The notes under the pieces are model-generated. The model had not been told where the DNA came from. It saw only the letters and a program-made list of their open reading frames with translations, and searched no databases. 64,000 nucleotides of DNA from Christensenellaceae bacterium Phil7 (lineage in GTDB: Bacteria > Bacillota > Clostridia > Christensenellales > CAG-138), in the NCBI GenBank assembly GCA_001940845.1, contig MSGV01000022.1:1-64000 (forward strand), read 5' to 3'. Shown here in pieces: positions 34,780-47,325 of this stretch. Every line of letters begins with the position of its first letter. Position 1 is the stretch's first letter. The translations under genes and the position numbers were made by a program.

Positions 34780-34895
34780 TGCTGCAAATATGAATAATTT
34801 GTTAACATTTTATTAAAACGGCATCGTTTTGGGAATTATGTGGTCATAACTGATAAATATACGTTAAATATACTTGGATTTATCCTTGTTTCGGC

Positions 34896-38579
<3,684 letters not shown>

Positions 38580-38638
38580 GCGAAAGCTCGCTTGATTCGA
38601 TCATAGCAGAATAAGCATGTGCAGTTTTATACTGCGAA

Positions 38639-38675
38639 TGGGGCCGCCGATTATGGTGGCCCCATAAAGTTTTCC
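38639..38675 (+). terminator. Terminator of the PFOR gene
   Basis: TGGGGCCGCC (38639-38648) pairs with GGTGGCCCCA (38655-38664), one G-U pair, followed by TAAAGTTTT. Confidence 0.75.
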
Positions 38676-38832
38676 GATGCATATATTTCGTTTTGAAAGC
38701 AGCAATACCGGCAATTTAAAAGCAGGGAAAAGATATGCAAAACTGGATTAGGCATTTCTTTGAATGATTCAGATTGAAAAGTATTTATAAGCGGCCCTTA
38801 ATGCCAAATTTTTATTATACCGTTTAAAGATA

Positions 38833-38861
38833 TTGACTTTTTAAGTCATTGAGCTTATAAT
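38833..38861 (+). promoter_or_regulatory. Promoter of nfnAB
   Basis: TTGACT (38833-38838), 17-bp spacer, TATAAT (38856-38861). Confidence 0.85.
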
Positions 38862-39168
38862 GTGAAATGAAAGATAATGTGGGCTTTTTTTGCAACCTTT
38901 CGAGCATTTTGTCAAGAAATTTATGGGAAAATGGTCTGAAAATGATAGAAACATCCATATATATCTTTTGAGATTTTGCCGCATAAAGGCAGTTTGGCGC
39001 ACTCAAGCCCCGAAGAAAAGGGGAGTGGGTGTGTATTGGCGTGTTGATTGAAGCGGCAGTGTTTTCGGTCTGAGCGATCTACGCTCGAATCACAGGTCTG
39101 TTTACTATTTTGATCGTTCCAGGTATCTGGGGTGCGGTCTAAGCGATTTTTTGAAAGGAATTGCAAAA

Positions 39169-40023
39169 ATGTACAAAATCGTAGCAAAGAAAGAACTCAA
39201 TCCAACCGTAACGATGATGGATATCGAAGCTCCACTCGTTGCGGCTAAGGCGGAACCCGGTCAGTTCATCATCCTTCGCGTTGATGCCGACGGTGAGCGC
39301 ATTCCACTCACCATTGCGCATTATGATCGCAAGGCCGGAACTGTCAGAATCATATTCCAGATCGTTGGTGCTACTACCGAAAAGCTTAATCATAAGCAGG
39401 TCGGCGAATATATTGAAGATTTTGTAGGTCCTCTTGGTGTGGCCACACATCTTGAAGGGCTCAAAAATGTCTGCATCGTCGGTGGCGGTGTAGGATGTGC
39501 AATAGCTCTGCCAATAGCGCAGAAGCTGCACGAGATGGGCTGCAAGGTCACCAGCATAATCGGTTTCCGCACAAAGGATTTGCTCATCCTTGAGGACGAG
39601 TTCCGTGCAGTTTCGGATGATTTCTATGTCATGACCGATGATGGTTCCTATGGCAGAGAGGGAAATGTTTGCGTACCGCTTAATGAAATGTTTGCAGCGG
39701 GCAAGACCTTTGATGAGGTTATCACCATTGGCCCGTTGATAATGATGAAATTTGTTGTTGCCGCAACCAAGCCCACGGGTATTCCCTGCACCGTATCCAT
39801 GAACCCGATCATGATCGATGGTACAGGTATGTGCGGCGGATGCCGCCTCACTCTTAATCGTGACGGCGAGAAGATCACCAAGTTTGCTTGCGTTGATGGC
39901 CCCGATTTCAATGGCTACGAAGTTGACTTTGATGAAGCAATGTCCAGAGGAAGCATGTATTTCGCTTTCGAGCGCCATGCTCATGAGGAAGCATGCAACC
40001 TGTTCAAAAAGGAGGTAAAGTAA
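39169..40023 (+). CDS. nfnA: NfnA-like FAD/NAD-binding subunit (sulfide/dihydroorotate dehydrogenase-like)
   Basis: 284 residues from the ATG at 39169 (GAAAGGA upstream). FNR-like module: N-terminal FAD-binding barrel (GQFIILRVD...RIPLTIA), NAD-binding motif VGGGVGCAIALPIA, then the [2Fe-2S] cysteines GTGMCGGCRLTL and ACVDGPDFNGYEVDF. With the next gene it forms the Nfn complex, which couples NADH and reduced ferredoxin to NADP reduction by electron bifurcation. Enzyme activity is inferred from the pair; an alternative is a general ferredoxin:NADP reductase subunit. Confidence 0.88.
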   Translation: MYKIVAKKELNPTVTMMDIEAPLVAAKAEPGQFIILRVDADGERIPLTIAHYDRKAGTVRIIFQIVGATTEKLNHKQVGEYIEDFVGPLGVATHLEGLKNVCIVGGGVGCAIALPIAQKLHEMGCKVTSIIGFRTKDLLILEDEFRAVSDDFYVMTDDGSYGREGNVCVPLNEMFAAGKTFDEVITIGPLIMMKFVVAATKPTGIPCTVSMNPIMIDGTGMCGGCRLTLNRDGEKITKFACVDGPDFNGYEVDFDEAMSRGSMYFAFERHAHEEACNLFKKEVK

Positions 40024-40024
40024 T

Positions 40025-41440
40025 ATGCCTAATATGAGTCTTACAAAGAACCCTATGCCCAGCCAGGATCCCAAGGTAAGGGCTCACAATTTCAACGAAG
40101 TTGCAACCGGCTATACAGAGGAGATGGCGCTTGATGAGGCGTTGCGCTGTCTCAACTGCAAGAATATGCCATGTTCCAATGGATGCCCTGTTAATATCCA
40201 TATTCCCGAATTTATAACAAAGATCAAGGAAGGCGATTTCGAGGGTGCATATCAGGTCATCAATAAGACTTCGTCCCTTCCCGCAGTATGCGGCAGGGTT
40301 TGTCCACAGGAATCGCAGTGCGAATCCAAGTGTGTTCGTGGTATCAAGGGAGAGCCTGTTGGTATAGGCAGGCTTGAGCGTTTCGTTGCCGACTGGCATA
40401 ATGCACATAGCGAAGAGGCTCCGGAGGTCGCTCCTTCCAACGGACATCGCGTTGCCATCGTAGGCTCCGGTCCATCCGGTTTGACCTGCGCAGGCGATCT
40501 TGCCAAGAAGGGCTATAAGGTCACCGTTTTTGAAGCACTTCATACTGCAGGCGGTGTGCTCGTTTATGGTATACCAGAATTTCGTCTTCCCAAGAAGATC
40601 GTTCAGAAGGAAGTGGATAATCTCATCGCAATGGGTGTCGATGTAGAGACCAATATAGTTATAGGTAAGACGCTGACGATTGATGAGTTATTCGATCAGG
40701 GCTTTGAGGCTGTTTTTGTTGGCTCAGGTGCCGGTCTTCCAAATTTCATGGGTATTCCCGGCGAAGCTTACAAGGGTGTTTATTCCGCAAATGAATTCCT
40801 GACCAGATCAAACCTGATGAAGGCATATCTCGATGATCCGGTTACCCCCATCATGAAGGGCGGCAATGTTGCGGTCGTAGGTGGCGGCAATGTTGCAATG
40901 GATGCTGCAAGAACCGCGCTGCGTCTTGGTGCTGAGCATGTCTATATCGTCTATAGGCGTTCGCTGGAAGAGCTTCCAGCAAGAAGGGAAGAGGTCGAGC
41001 ACGCAATGGAGGAAGGTGTGGATTTCCGCCTTCTCAACAATCCGGTTGAGATCATTGGTTATCATAATCCCGATGACAGGCGTGATCCGAAGAATGGCTG
41101 CGTAACGGGAATGAAGTGTATTCGCATGGAGCTAGGCGAACCCGATGAGAAGGGTCGCCGCCGCCCCATCCCCGTAGAGGGCAGCGAATTCATCCTCGAT
41201 GTTGATACGGTTGTTATTGCAATCGGAACAAGCCCCAATCCGCTCATCAAGTCCACAACCAAGGGTTTGGAGGTCAATAAGAAGGGCGGTATCGTGGTTG
41301 AAGAGGGTACGGGCAAGACAAGTCGTGATGGCGTCTATGCAGGCGGCGATGCTGTTACCGGTGCCGCAACCGTTATATCCGCTATGGGTGCGGGCAAGGC
41401 TGCTGCAAAGGCTATCGACGAATATCTTTCCGAAAAATAA
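40025..41440 (+). CDS. nfnB: NfnB-like / NADPH-dependent glutamate synthase small-subunit-type oxidoreductase
   Basis: 471 residues. N-terminal [4Fe-4S] cysteines (CLNCKNMPCSNGCPVNI and CGRVCPQESQCESKC), FAD motif VAIVGSGPSGLTCAGDLA, NADP motif VAVVGGGNVAMDAARTALRLGA, and C-terminal GVYAGGDAVTGAATVISAMGAG. The ATG follows the NfnA stop by one base with AGGAGG upstream. Alone this would be called GltD-like; next to NfnA it is the large Nfn subunit that binds NADPH and hosts the bifurcating FAD. Confidence 0.9.
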   Translation: MPNMSLTKNPMPSQDPKVRAHNFNEVATGYTEEMALDEALRCLNCKNMPCSNGCPVNIHIPEFITKIKEGDFEGAYQVINKTSSLPAVCGRVCPQESQCESKCVRGIKGEPVGIGRLERFVADWHNAHSEEAPEVAPSNGHRVAIVGSGPSGLTCAGDLAKKGYKVTVFEALHTAGGVLVYGIPEFRLPKKIVQKEVDNLIAMGVDVETNIVIGKTLTIDELFDQGFEAVFVGSGAGLPNFMGIPGEAYKGVYSANEFLTRSNLMKAYLDDPVTPIMKGGNVAVVGGGNVAMDAARTALRLGAEHVYIVYRRSLEELPARREEVEHAMEEGVDFRLLNNPVEIIGYHNPDDRRDPKNGCVTGMKCIRMELGEPDEKGRRRPIPVEGSEFILDVDTVVIAIGTSPNPLIKSTTKGLEVNKKGGIVVEEGTGKTSRDGVYAGGDAVTGAATVISAMGAGKAAAKAIDEYLSEK

Positions 41441-41599
41441 AATAGCGTAGTTGCAGATCGGATGATTATGATCTGCAGCTTCTGAGGTTGGGAGGAGATG
41501 CCTCTCCTTCCTGACCAGCTCTTATGGATTAAGCTGATATTTTTATTGTTTTGCAGACGAACTCTCTGCCGTGCAGTCGAAAGACTAAATATAATTGCT

Positions 41600-41630
41600 C
41601 GGTAGAGGTCTATCTACCGGGCTTTTCCTT
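41600..41630 (+). terminator. Hairpin between nfnB and hydC
   Basis: CGGTAGA (41600-41606) pairs with TCTACCG (41613-41619), then GGCTTTTCCTT. A further stem without T-tract, GCAGATC/GATCTGC, lies near 41453-41476. Confidence 0.65.
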
Positions 41631-41697
41631 ATGCTGCATCGCAATGAAATAATAATGTCCCTGCCGGCAGGGAGATAAAGAATAAAGGAGTATAAGT

Positions 41698-42189
41698 ATG
41701 AACCAAGATTTCGATTACGGCGTGATTGATGTAATTCTTGAGAAATGCGGTTGTGATGAACAGATGGCCGTAACCATTCTCCAGGAAGTACAGGCGCACT
41801 TTGGCTATCTTCCCAAAGAAGTATTCCCATATCTAGCAAAAAAGCTCAGAAGCAGCGAGGCCAAGCTTTATGGCGTTGCGACCTTCTATGAGAATTTCTC
41901 ACTCGAACCAAAGGGTCAGTATGTTATTCGCGTTTGCGATGGCACTGCCTGCCATGTTCGCCATTCGACCGATGTTCTAAATCGCATTCGTAAAGAGCTC
42001 GAGCTTAAGGATGATAAGATCACGACGGAAGATTCAAAATTTACAGTTGAGATCGTTTCCTGTTTGGGCGCTTGCGGTCTTTCGCCTGTTATGACGGTCA
42101 ATGGTAAGGTTTATCCTTCCATGACGCCGGACAAGGCATCCGAAATCATCAATAGCATCAAGGAGGGTACCTATAATGCAGAAGCTTAA
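41698..42189 (+). CDS. hydC: NuoE-like [2Fe-2S] hydrogenase subunit HydC
   Basis: 163-residue thioredoxin-fold [2Fe-2S] protein with the four ligands in CDGTACHVR and VSCLGACGLSPV. It is the smallest subunit of the trimeric NAD- and ferredoxin-dependent [FeFe] hydrogenase. AAAGGAG lies seven bases before the ATG. Its 3' end overlaps hydB by 14 bases. NuoE of complex I is excluded by the downstream HydA and the absence of other nuo genes. Confidence 0.9.
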   Translation: MNQDFDYGVIDVILEKCGCDEQMAVTILQEVQAHFGYLPKEVFPYLAKKLRSSEAKLYGVATFYENFSLEPKGQYVIRVCDGTACHVRHSTDVLNRIRKELELKDDKITTEDSKFTVEIVSCLGACGLSPVMTVNGKVYPSMTPDKASEIINSIKEGTYNAEA

Positions 42190-44068
42190 CAATCGTCAGG
42201 AATTGCAGCTTGCTCGCGTTGCATTCACAAATGCTATTGCCCGCGAAAAGCGCCGCATTCTCGTTTGCTGCGAAACCGGCTGCGTATCCATCGGCTCGCT
42301 CGATGTTTATGATAAGCTGAAGCAGATAATGGACGAGAAGAATATACCGGTTTCCGTTGAACTCTCGGCTGATCCGGAAAATATTGGCAATGACACCGTT
42401 GGCCTCAAAAAATGCGCGTGCCATGGAATCTGTGAAAAGGGTCCCTTGATCAGGATCGAACCGGAAGGCTGGCTTTATACTAAGGTTAAGGTTTCGGATT
42501 GTGAAGAGATCGTTGAAAAGACGATAATAGGCGGCGAGATAATCGATCGTCTGCTCTATACCATGGATGGCAGAACCTACGAGCGCCGTGATGATATCCC
42601 ATTCTTCAAAAAGCAGAAGATGGTTGTTCGTGAGTTGGCGGGCAAGATGGATTCAACCTCTCTAAAGGAGTATCTTGCAAATGGAGGCTATCTTGCATTT
42701 GAGAAGGCTCTTTTTGATATGACTGGTGATGATATCGTCAATGAGATCACGGAATCAAACCTTCGCGGAAGAGGCGGCGGCGGATTCCCGACTGGACGCA
42801 AATGGAGCCAAGTGCGCCGCCAGAAGGAACTGCCCAAATATGTCGTATGCAATGGCGATGAAGGCGACCCCGGCGCATTCATGGATAGATCGGTCATGGA
42901 AGGCGATCCGCATCGCATGCTCGAGGGCATGATGATCGCAGGTCTTGCAACGGGTGCTGAATATGGCTATATCTATGTTCGTGCTGAATACCCTCTTGCA
43001 GTTGCAAGATTGCGCAATGCTATTGCACAGGCTGAGGAAGCCGGACTTCTCGGCGAACATATTCTCGGTACTGATTTTAATTTCACGATTCGCATTAATT
43101 GCGGCGCAGGCGCATTTGTATGCGGCGAAGGCTCCGCACTTACCGCATCTATAGAGGGAAAGCGCGGTATGCCGCGCACCAAGCCCCCGCGTACAGTTGA
43201 ACATGGCTTGTTTGATAAGCCCACTGTTCTCAACAACGTTGAGACCTACGCAAATGTATCCGCGATTATCAATCGTGGTGCAGCGTGGTATAAGAATGTC
43301 GGCAGGGATGAAGGAAGCCCCGGGACCAAGGTATTTGCGCTTACCGGAAATATTGCGAACACGGGTCTCATAGAGGTACCTATGGGCACGACTCTCAGGG
43401 AGATCATCTATGATATTGGCGGCGGTATTCGCGGCGGCGGAAAATTCAAGGCCGTTCAGATCGGCGGACCATCGGGCGGCTGTCTGACGGAAGATGATCT
43501 CGATCTACCCTTGGATTTCGATTCGGTAAAGAAAGTCGGTGCTATGATCGGCTCCGGCGGTCTCGTTGTTATGGATGATAAAACCTGCATGGTTGAGGTT
43601 GCAAGATTCTTCATGAACTTCACTCAGAATGAGTCCTGCGGAAAATGTACCCCTTGCCGTGAAGGCACAAAGCGCATGTTGGAGATACTTGAGCGCATAG
43701 TTCTTGGCAAGGGTCAGGAAGGCGATGTTGAGCTGCTTCTGGAGCTTGCAGACACCATCTCATCAACGGCTCTCTGCGGACTCGGAAAGTCTGCACCTAA
43801 CCCCGTTGTAAGCACTATCAAGAAGTTCCGCAACGAGTATGATGAGCATATAAGGGATAAGCACTGTGCAACCGGAACCTGCTCAAGGCTCAAGAGGATG
43901 GTCATAGATCCGAGCCTCTGCCGCGGCTGCTCAAAGTGCGCAAGGCAGTGCCCCGTTTCCGCTATAAGCGGCGAGCTGAGGAATCCTTTCAGCATCGATT
44001 TGAATAAGTGCATCCGCTGCGGTGCATGTCTGGAAACTTGCCCGTTCCACGCAATCAGGGAGGAATAA
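42176..44068 (+). CDS. hydB: NuoF-like hydrogenase subunit HydB
   Basis: 630 residues. N-terminal [2Fe-2S] thioredoxin-like domain (CCETGCVSIGS and CACHGICEKGP), NADH/FMN domain (LRGRGGGGFPTGRKW near 200, VVCNGDEGDPGAFMD), SLBB, the [4Fe-4S] motif ESCGKCTPCREG near 485, and a C-terminal pair of [4Fe-4S] clusters (CRGCSKCARQCP and CIRCGACLETCP). This architecture is that of HydB of electron-bifurcating hydrogenases. AAGGAGG precedes the ATG inside hydC. Confidence 0.93.
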   Translation: MQKLNNRQELQLARVAFTNAIAREKRRILVCCETGCVSIGSLDVYDKLKQIMDEKNIPVSVELSADPENIGNDTVGLKKCACHGICEKGPLIRIEPEGWLYTKVKVSDCEEIVEKTIIGGEIIDRLLYTMDGRTYERRDDIPFFKKQKMVVRELAGKMDSTSLKEYLANGGYLAFEKALFDMTGDDIVNEITESNLRGRGGGGFPTGRKWSQVRRQKELPKYVVCNGDEGDPGAFMDRSVMEGDPHRMLEGMMIAGLATGAEYGYIYVRAEYPLAVARLRNAIAQAEEAGLLGEHILGTDFNFTIRINCGAGAFVCGEGSALTASIEGKRGMPRTKPPRTVEHGLFDKPTVLNNVETYANVSAIINRGAAWYKNVGRDEGSPGTKVFALTGNIANTGLIEVPMGTTLREIIYDIGGGIRGGGKFKAVQIGGPSGGCLTEDDLDLPLDFDSVKKVGAMIGSGGLVVMDDKTCMVEVARFFMNFTQNESCGKCTPCREGTKRMLEILERIVLGKGQEGDVELLLELADTISSTALCGLGKSAPNPVVSTIKKFRNEYDEHIRDKHCATGTCSRLKRMVIDPSLCRGCSKCARQCPVSAISGELRNPFSIDLNKCIRCGACLETCPFHAIREE

Positions 44069-44071
44069 TCA

Positions 44072-45763
44072 ATGGAAAAGCAATTCATGATAATTGACGG
44101 CAATCGCGTTGAGCTCAATGGCGAAAAGACCGTTCTTGAAGTAATTCGCAAGGCGGGTATCGATATGCCCACCCTGTGCTATCACCCCGATCTTTCCATC
44201 TATGGCGCATGTCGCCTCTGCATGTTTGAGAATGAGCGCGGCGGCCTTGATGCTGCCTGTTCCGCTCAGCCTCGCGATGGTATGGTTATCCGTACCAATA
44301 CAGCGAGGCTTCGCAAGTATCGCAAGAATATCATTGAGCTTTTGCTTGCAAATCATTGCGTTGAATGCCCAACTTGCCCCAAGAGCGGCAGCTGTAAGCT
44401 TCAGGAGCTCGCAGAGCGTTACGATGTTAAGACCGTAAGGTTCCCGAATACTGCAAAGCTTGATAAGGTCGATCATTCCTCTTTGAGCATTGATCGCGAT
44501 GCAAGCAAATGCGTGCTCTGCGGAAAATGTGTCCGTATGTGTAATGAAGTTCAGAATGTTGGTGCGATCAACTATGCAAATCGTGGTTCAAAGATGTATA
44601 TCAGCACTATGTTTGATGTTCCAATCTCAGAAACCGATTGTGTTGGCTGTGGACAGTGTGCAGCAGTTTGTCCCGTTGGTGCGATCACGATAAAGCAGGA
44701 TACCGCCAAGGTATGGGATGCCATAGCAGATAAGGGCACGAACGTTACCGTTCAGGTCGCTCCTGCTGTTCGTGTAGCCATTGGTGAGCAGCTTCACATG
44801 GAAGAGGGCACCGATGTTATGGGTAAGATAGTTGCAGCGCTGCACCAGATGGGTGTGGATAAGGTCTACGATACATCAGTAAGTGCTGATATGACTATAT
44901 TGGAAGAGACTGCGGAGTTCGTTGAGCATCTTGGCAAGGGTACAGGAATGCCGCTATTCACATCTTGCTGCCCCGGCTGGATTCGTTTCGCTGAAACCAA
45001 ATACCCGGAGATCATGCCCTATATTTCAAGCTGTCGCTCTCCTATGCATATGCTGGCAGAGGTTATCCTTGAGCATGAAAAGGATAATGGTATGAAAAAT
45101 TATAATATTGCAGTAATGCCCTGCACGGCAAAGAAGTTTGAGGCAGCTCGCGATGAGTTTAAGCATGGCGATCAGCCCAATGTTGATTGCGTACTCTCCA
45201 CTCAGGAACTGATACATATGATCAGAACCTCGGGAATTGATTTTGAACATATAGCCCCAGAAGCCGTGGATGCTCCTTTCGGTCAGTTCTCGGGCGCGGG
45301 CGTGATCTTTGGCGTAACCGGCGGCGTTACCGAAGCGGTTCTTCGCAGGGTATCTACTGATAAGTCAAACAATGCGATCAAGGATATCAGCTATTGCGGT
45401 GTTCGCGGTCTCGAAGGGGTCAAGGAATTCCAGGTTCCCTTTGGCGATGGAGAGCTTCGCATTGCAGTCGTCAGCGGACTGGGCAATGCTGGAAAGCTGA
45501 TCGATAAGCTTCTTGCTAAGGAAGTAAGCTATGATTTCGTAGAGGTAATGGCTTGTCCCGGCGGCTGCGTGAATGGTGGAGGACAGCCGGTTTCATGCGA
45601 TAACGCAAGGACGATCAGAATTGATGGCCTCTATGCTTCCGATAGCACTAACAGCCTAAAGACTTCCGATACAAACCCGCTTATGGATTATATCTATTCA
45701 GAGTTTGTAAAGGGCAGAAATCATGAGATGCTGCATGTGCATTATGGAAAGCATAATGATTGA
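44072..45763 (+). CDS. hydA: [FeFe] hydrogenase catalytic subunit HydA (group A)
   Basis: 563 residues. N-terminal [2Fe-2S] (CYHPDLSIYGACRLC), a His/Cys cluster (HCVECPTCPKSGSCKLQ), two [4Fe-4S] (CVLCGKCVRMCNEV and CVGCGQCAAVCPV) and the H-cluster motifs L1 TSCCPGWIRFAE near 297, L2 MPCTAKKFEAARDE near 349 and L3 ACPGGCVNGGGQP near 493, then the small-subunit-like tail. It makes or oxidises H2; with HydB/HydC it probably uses NADH and reduced ferredoxin together. Three bases after hydB. No hydEFG maturases in the window. Confidence 0.95.
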   Translation: MEKQFMIIDGNRVELNGEKTVLEVIRKAGIDMPTLCYHPDLSIYGACRLCMFENERGGLDAACSAQPRDGMVIRTNTARLRKYRKNIIELLLANHCVECPTCPKSGSCKLQELAERYDVKTVRFPNTAKLDKVDHSSLSIDRDASKCVLCGKCVRMCNEVQNVGAINYANRGSKMYISTMFDVPISETDCVGCGQCAAVCPVGAITIKQDTAKVWDAIADKGTNVTVQVAPAVRVAIGEQLHMEEGTDVMGKIVAALHQMGVDKVYDTSVSADMTILEETAEFVEHLGKGTGMPLFTSCCPGWIRFAETKYPEIMPYISSCRSPMHMLAEVILEHEKDNGMKNYNIAVMPCTAKKFEAARDEFKHGDQPNVDCVLSTQELIHMIRTSGIDFEHIAPEAVDAPFGQFSGAGVIFGVTGGVTEAVLRRVSTDKSNNAIKDISYCGVRGLEGVKEFQVPFGDGELRIAVVSGLGNAGKLIDKLLAKEVSYDFVEVMACPGGCVNGGGQPVSCDNARTIRIDGLYASDSTNSLKTSDTNPLMDYIYSEFVKGRNHEMLHVHYGKHND

Positions 45764-45799
45764 TTCATTCGATAGATCATGATAAAATGATTGAAAAAT

Positions 45800-45833
45800 A
45801 GGCAGCTAGGATATTACCCAAGCTGCCTTTAAT
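45800..45833 (+). terminator. Terminator of the hydrogenase operon
   Basis: AGGCAGCT (45800-45807) pairs with AGCTGCCT (45821-45828), then TTAATTAT. Confidence 0.75.
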
Positions 45834-45945
45834 TATATCCTGTTTAGCTTGGAGCGTGAGCATTGCGTATGGCTGGAATGAGAATAATTGGATTCATTGC
45901 TTATTATTTTACCGAATATTGTTGCTTTTTTTCAAAACAATAGTA

Positions 45946-45954
45946 TGGTATAAT
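45946..45954 (+). promoter_or_regulatory. Extended -10 promoter of the DUF3810 gene
   Basis: TGGTATAAT (45946-45954); -35 poor. About 95 bases of leader follow. Confidence 0.6.
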
Positions 45955-46049
45955 AATAAAGTATGGGTATTCAGCCGGTGATAGCTTGGATTACATAAGG
46001 AGTACAAAGCTTTGAAAGCTTATAGGTGCTGCGGTGAAAGGGAAAATAA

Positions 46050-47249
46050 ATGAGCAAAATATTTGATGATAATACAGAATATGGGCATGGAGCAGACTCG
46101 CATACGAATTTTTGTAGAAATAAATGGACCTGGAGACATCAGCTGCGAAGATTGTTTTGGCTTATCCTGATACCGCTTGGACTGCTGTTGCCAAAGCTTT
46201 GCGAACGATATCCAAATGAAATAGAGGATATCTATAGCAGAACTATCTATCCGGTGGTATCGGGCATACTTGGCAGTATAAGCTCATATGTTAAATCGTC
46301 AGCAGCTGAGCTACTGATTTTATGTACGGTCGCAGTGCTAATCCTTATTTTTATTGTGCGGCTGTTTATACTCATATTCGGAAAGCTCCATAGGAGGCAC
46401 TATAACCGCATACGCTTTTTCAGCTACCTGATATCATTAGGAATATTTGCGGGCATAATGTTGAATCTATTCTATGCTGTATGGGGATTAAACCATTTTC
46501 GAGAACCTGTTGCATATAGCCTGGGTCTTACGGTGCAGCGATTTTATTCAGTCGATGAGCTTGCCGCTGTTTATGAATCGCTTGCTATGGAAACGGCGCA
46601 GCTCCGAACGCAGGTGGAAGAGAATGAAAATGGCATTTTCTCTATGGGAAATATAGAGGATGCGTACGCTTCTGTCGTAAATGCCTATGAAAAACTTGGA
46701 GAGGTGAATGCTGCCTTTTCGAATGTTGTTTATCATGCAAAATCGGTGCATTTTTCGAAGGAAATGTCAAAGCTTGGAATTTCCGGCATATACATACCGT
46801 ATACGGCGGAGATGAATATCAATATCGATCAGCCCGACCTCTATATCCCAGCTACGGCAGCGCATGAAACGGCGCATTATATGGGTTTTGCACGTGAGGA
46901 TGAGGCGAATTTTATCGCATTTTATGTTTCGACCTTCAGTTCCGAGCCTGCACTTAGGTATTCTGCTGCGATGAATGCGCTGGTGAATTGCGGCAATGCG
47001 CTATGCGAGCAGGATTCCGAACGCTATTTAGAAATCAGGAACAGAATCTATACCGATGAAATGAATAGGGATCTGACTGACTACCGTAACCACATAGCCA
47101 AATATGCTGATGAGAAGGTACAGCAGCTAAGTGATAATATGAATGATGCTTATCTGAAGCATAATGGGCAAACCGAAGGGATAGAGAGCTATGGGCGCAT
47201 GGTAGATCTTTTGCTTGCATATTATGATTCAAAGGGAGTGCTTGGCTGA
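46050..47249 (+). CDS. DUF3810 membrane protein with HExxH motif
   Basis: 399 residues. About three hydrophobic segments in the first 145 residues (LFWLILIPLGLLLPKL, ELLILCTVAVLILIFIVRLFILIF, LISLGIFAGIMLNLFYAVWGL), then an extracellular domain containing AAHETAHYMGFAREDEANFIAF, a zinc-metalloprotease-like HExxH with a downstream Glu. This matches the DUF3810 family. Substrate unknown; a membrane-bound peptidase is an inference from the motif. AAAGGGAA serves as RBS. Confidence 0.8.
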   Translation: MSKIFDDNTEYGHGADSHTNFCRNKWTWRHQLRRLFWLILIPLGLLLPKLCERYPNEIEDIYSRTIYPVVSGILGSISSYVKSSAAELLILCTVAVLILIFIVRLFILIFGKLHRRHYNRIRFFSYLISLGIFAGIMLNLFYAVWGLNHFREPVAYSLGLTVQRFYSVDELAAVYESLAMETAQLRTQVEENENGIFSMGNIEDAYASVVNAYEKLGEVNAAFSNVVYHAKSVHFSKEMSKLGISGIYIPYTAEMNINIDQPDLYIPATAAHETAHYMGFAREDEANFIAFYVSTFSSEPALRYSAAMNALVNCGNALCEQDSERYLEIRNRIYTDEMNRDLTDYRNHIAKYADEKVQQLSDNMNDAYLKHNGQTEGIESYGRMVDLLLAYYDSKGVLG

Positions 47250-47269
47250 TAGACAAATAATATAATAAA

Positions 47270-47300
47270 GCAGCGGGAAGAGACTTCACCGCTGCCTGTT
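47270..47300 (-). terminator. Shared terminator between DUF3810 and mal
   Basis: GCAGCGG (47270-47276) pairs with CCGCTGC (47289-47295). On the minus strand it is followed by TTTATTATATT, which fits the end of the glm-mal operon. It also serves the convergent DUF3810 gene with a weaker tail. Confidence 0.7.
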
Positions 47301-47325
47301 TGCTATTTGTTTAAATTTGTATCAG

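Larger units (their letters stand above)
38580..39168 (+). other. Intergenic region with terminator, promoter and long nfn leader
   Basis: After the PFOR terminator, 38680-38830 shows nothing specific. A strong promoter at 38833-38861 is followed by a ~300-nt untranslated leader containing a T-rich stretch, a CCCC/GGGG hairpin near 39008-39024 and other weak stems, before NfnA. No known riboswitch motif recognised. Confidence 0.55.

Noticed and set aside
39139..40074. 311-codon antisense frame over nfnA
   Set aside because: Covers a clear FAD/NAD protein gene on the plus strand and lacks any recognisable motif.
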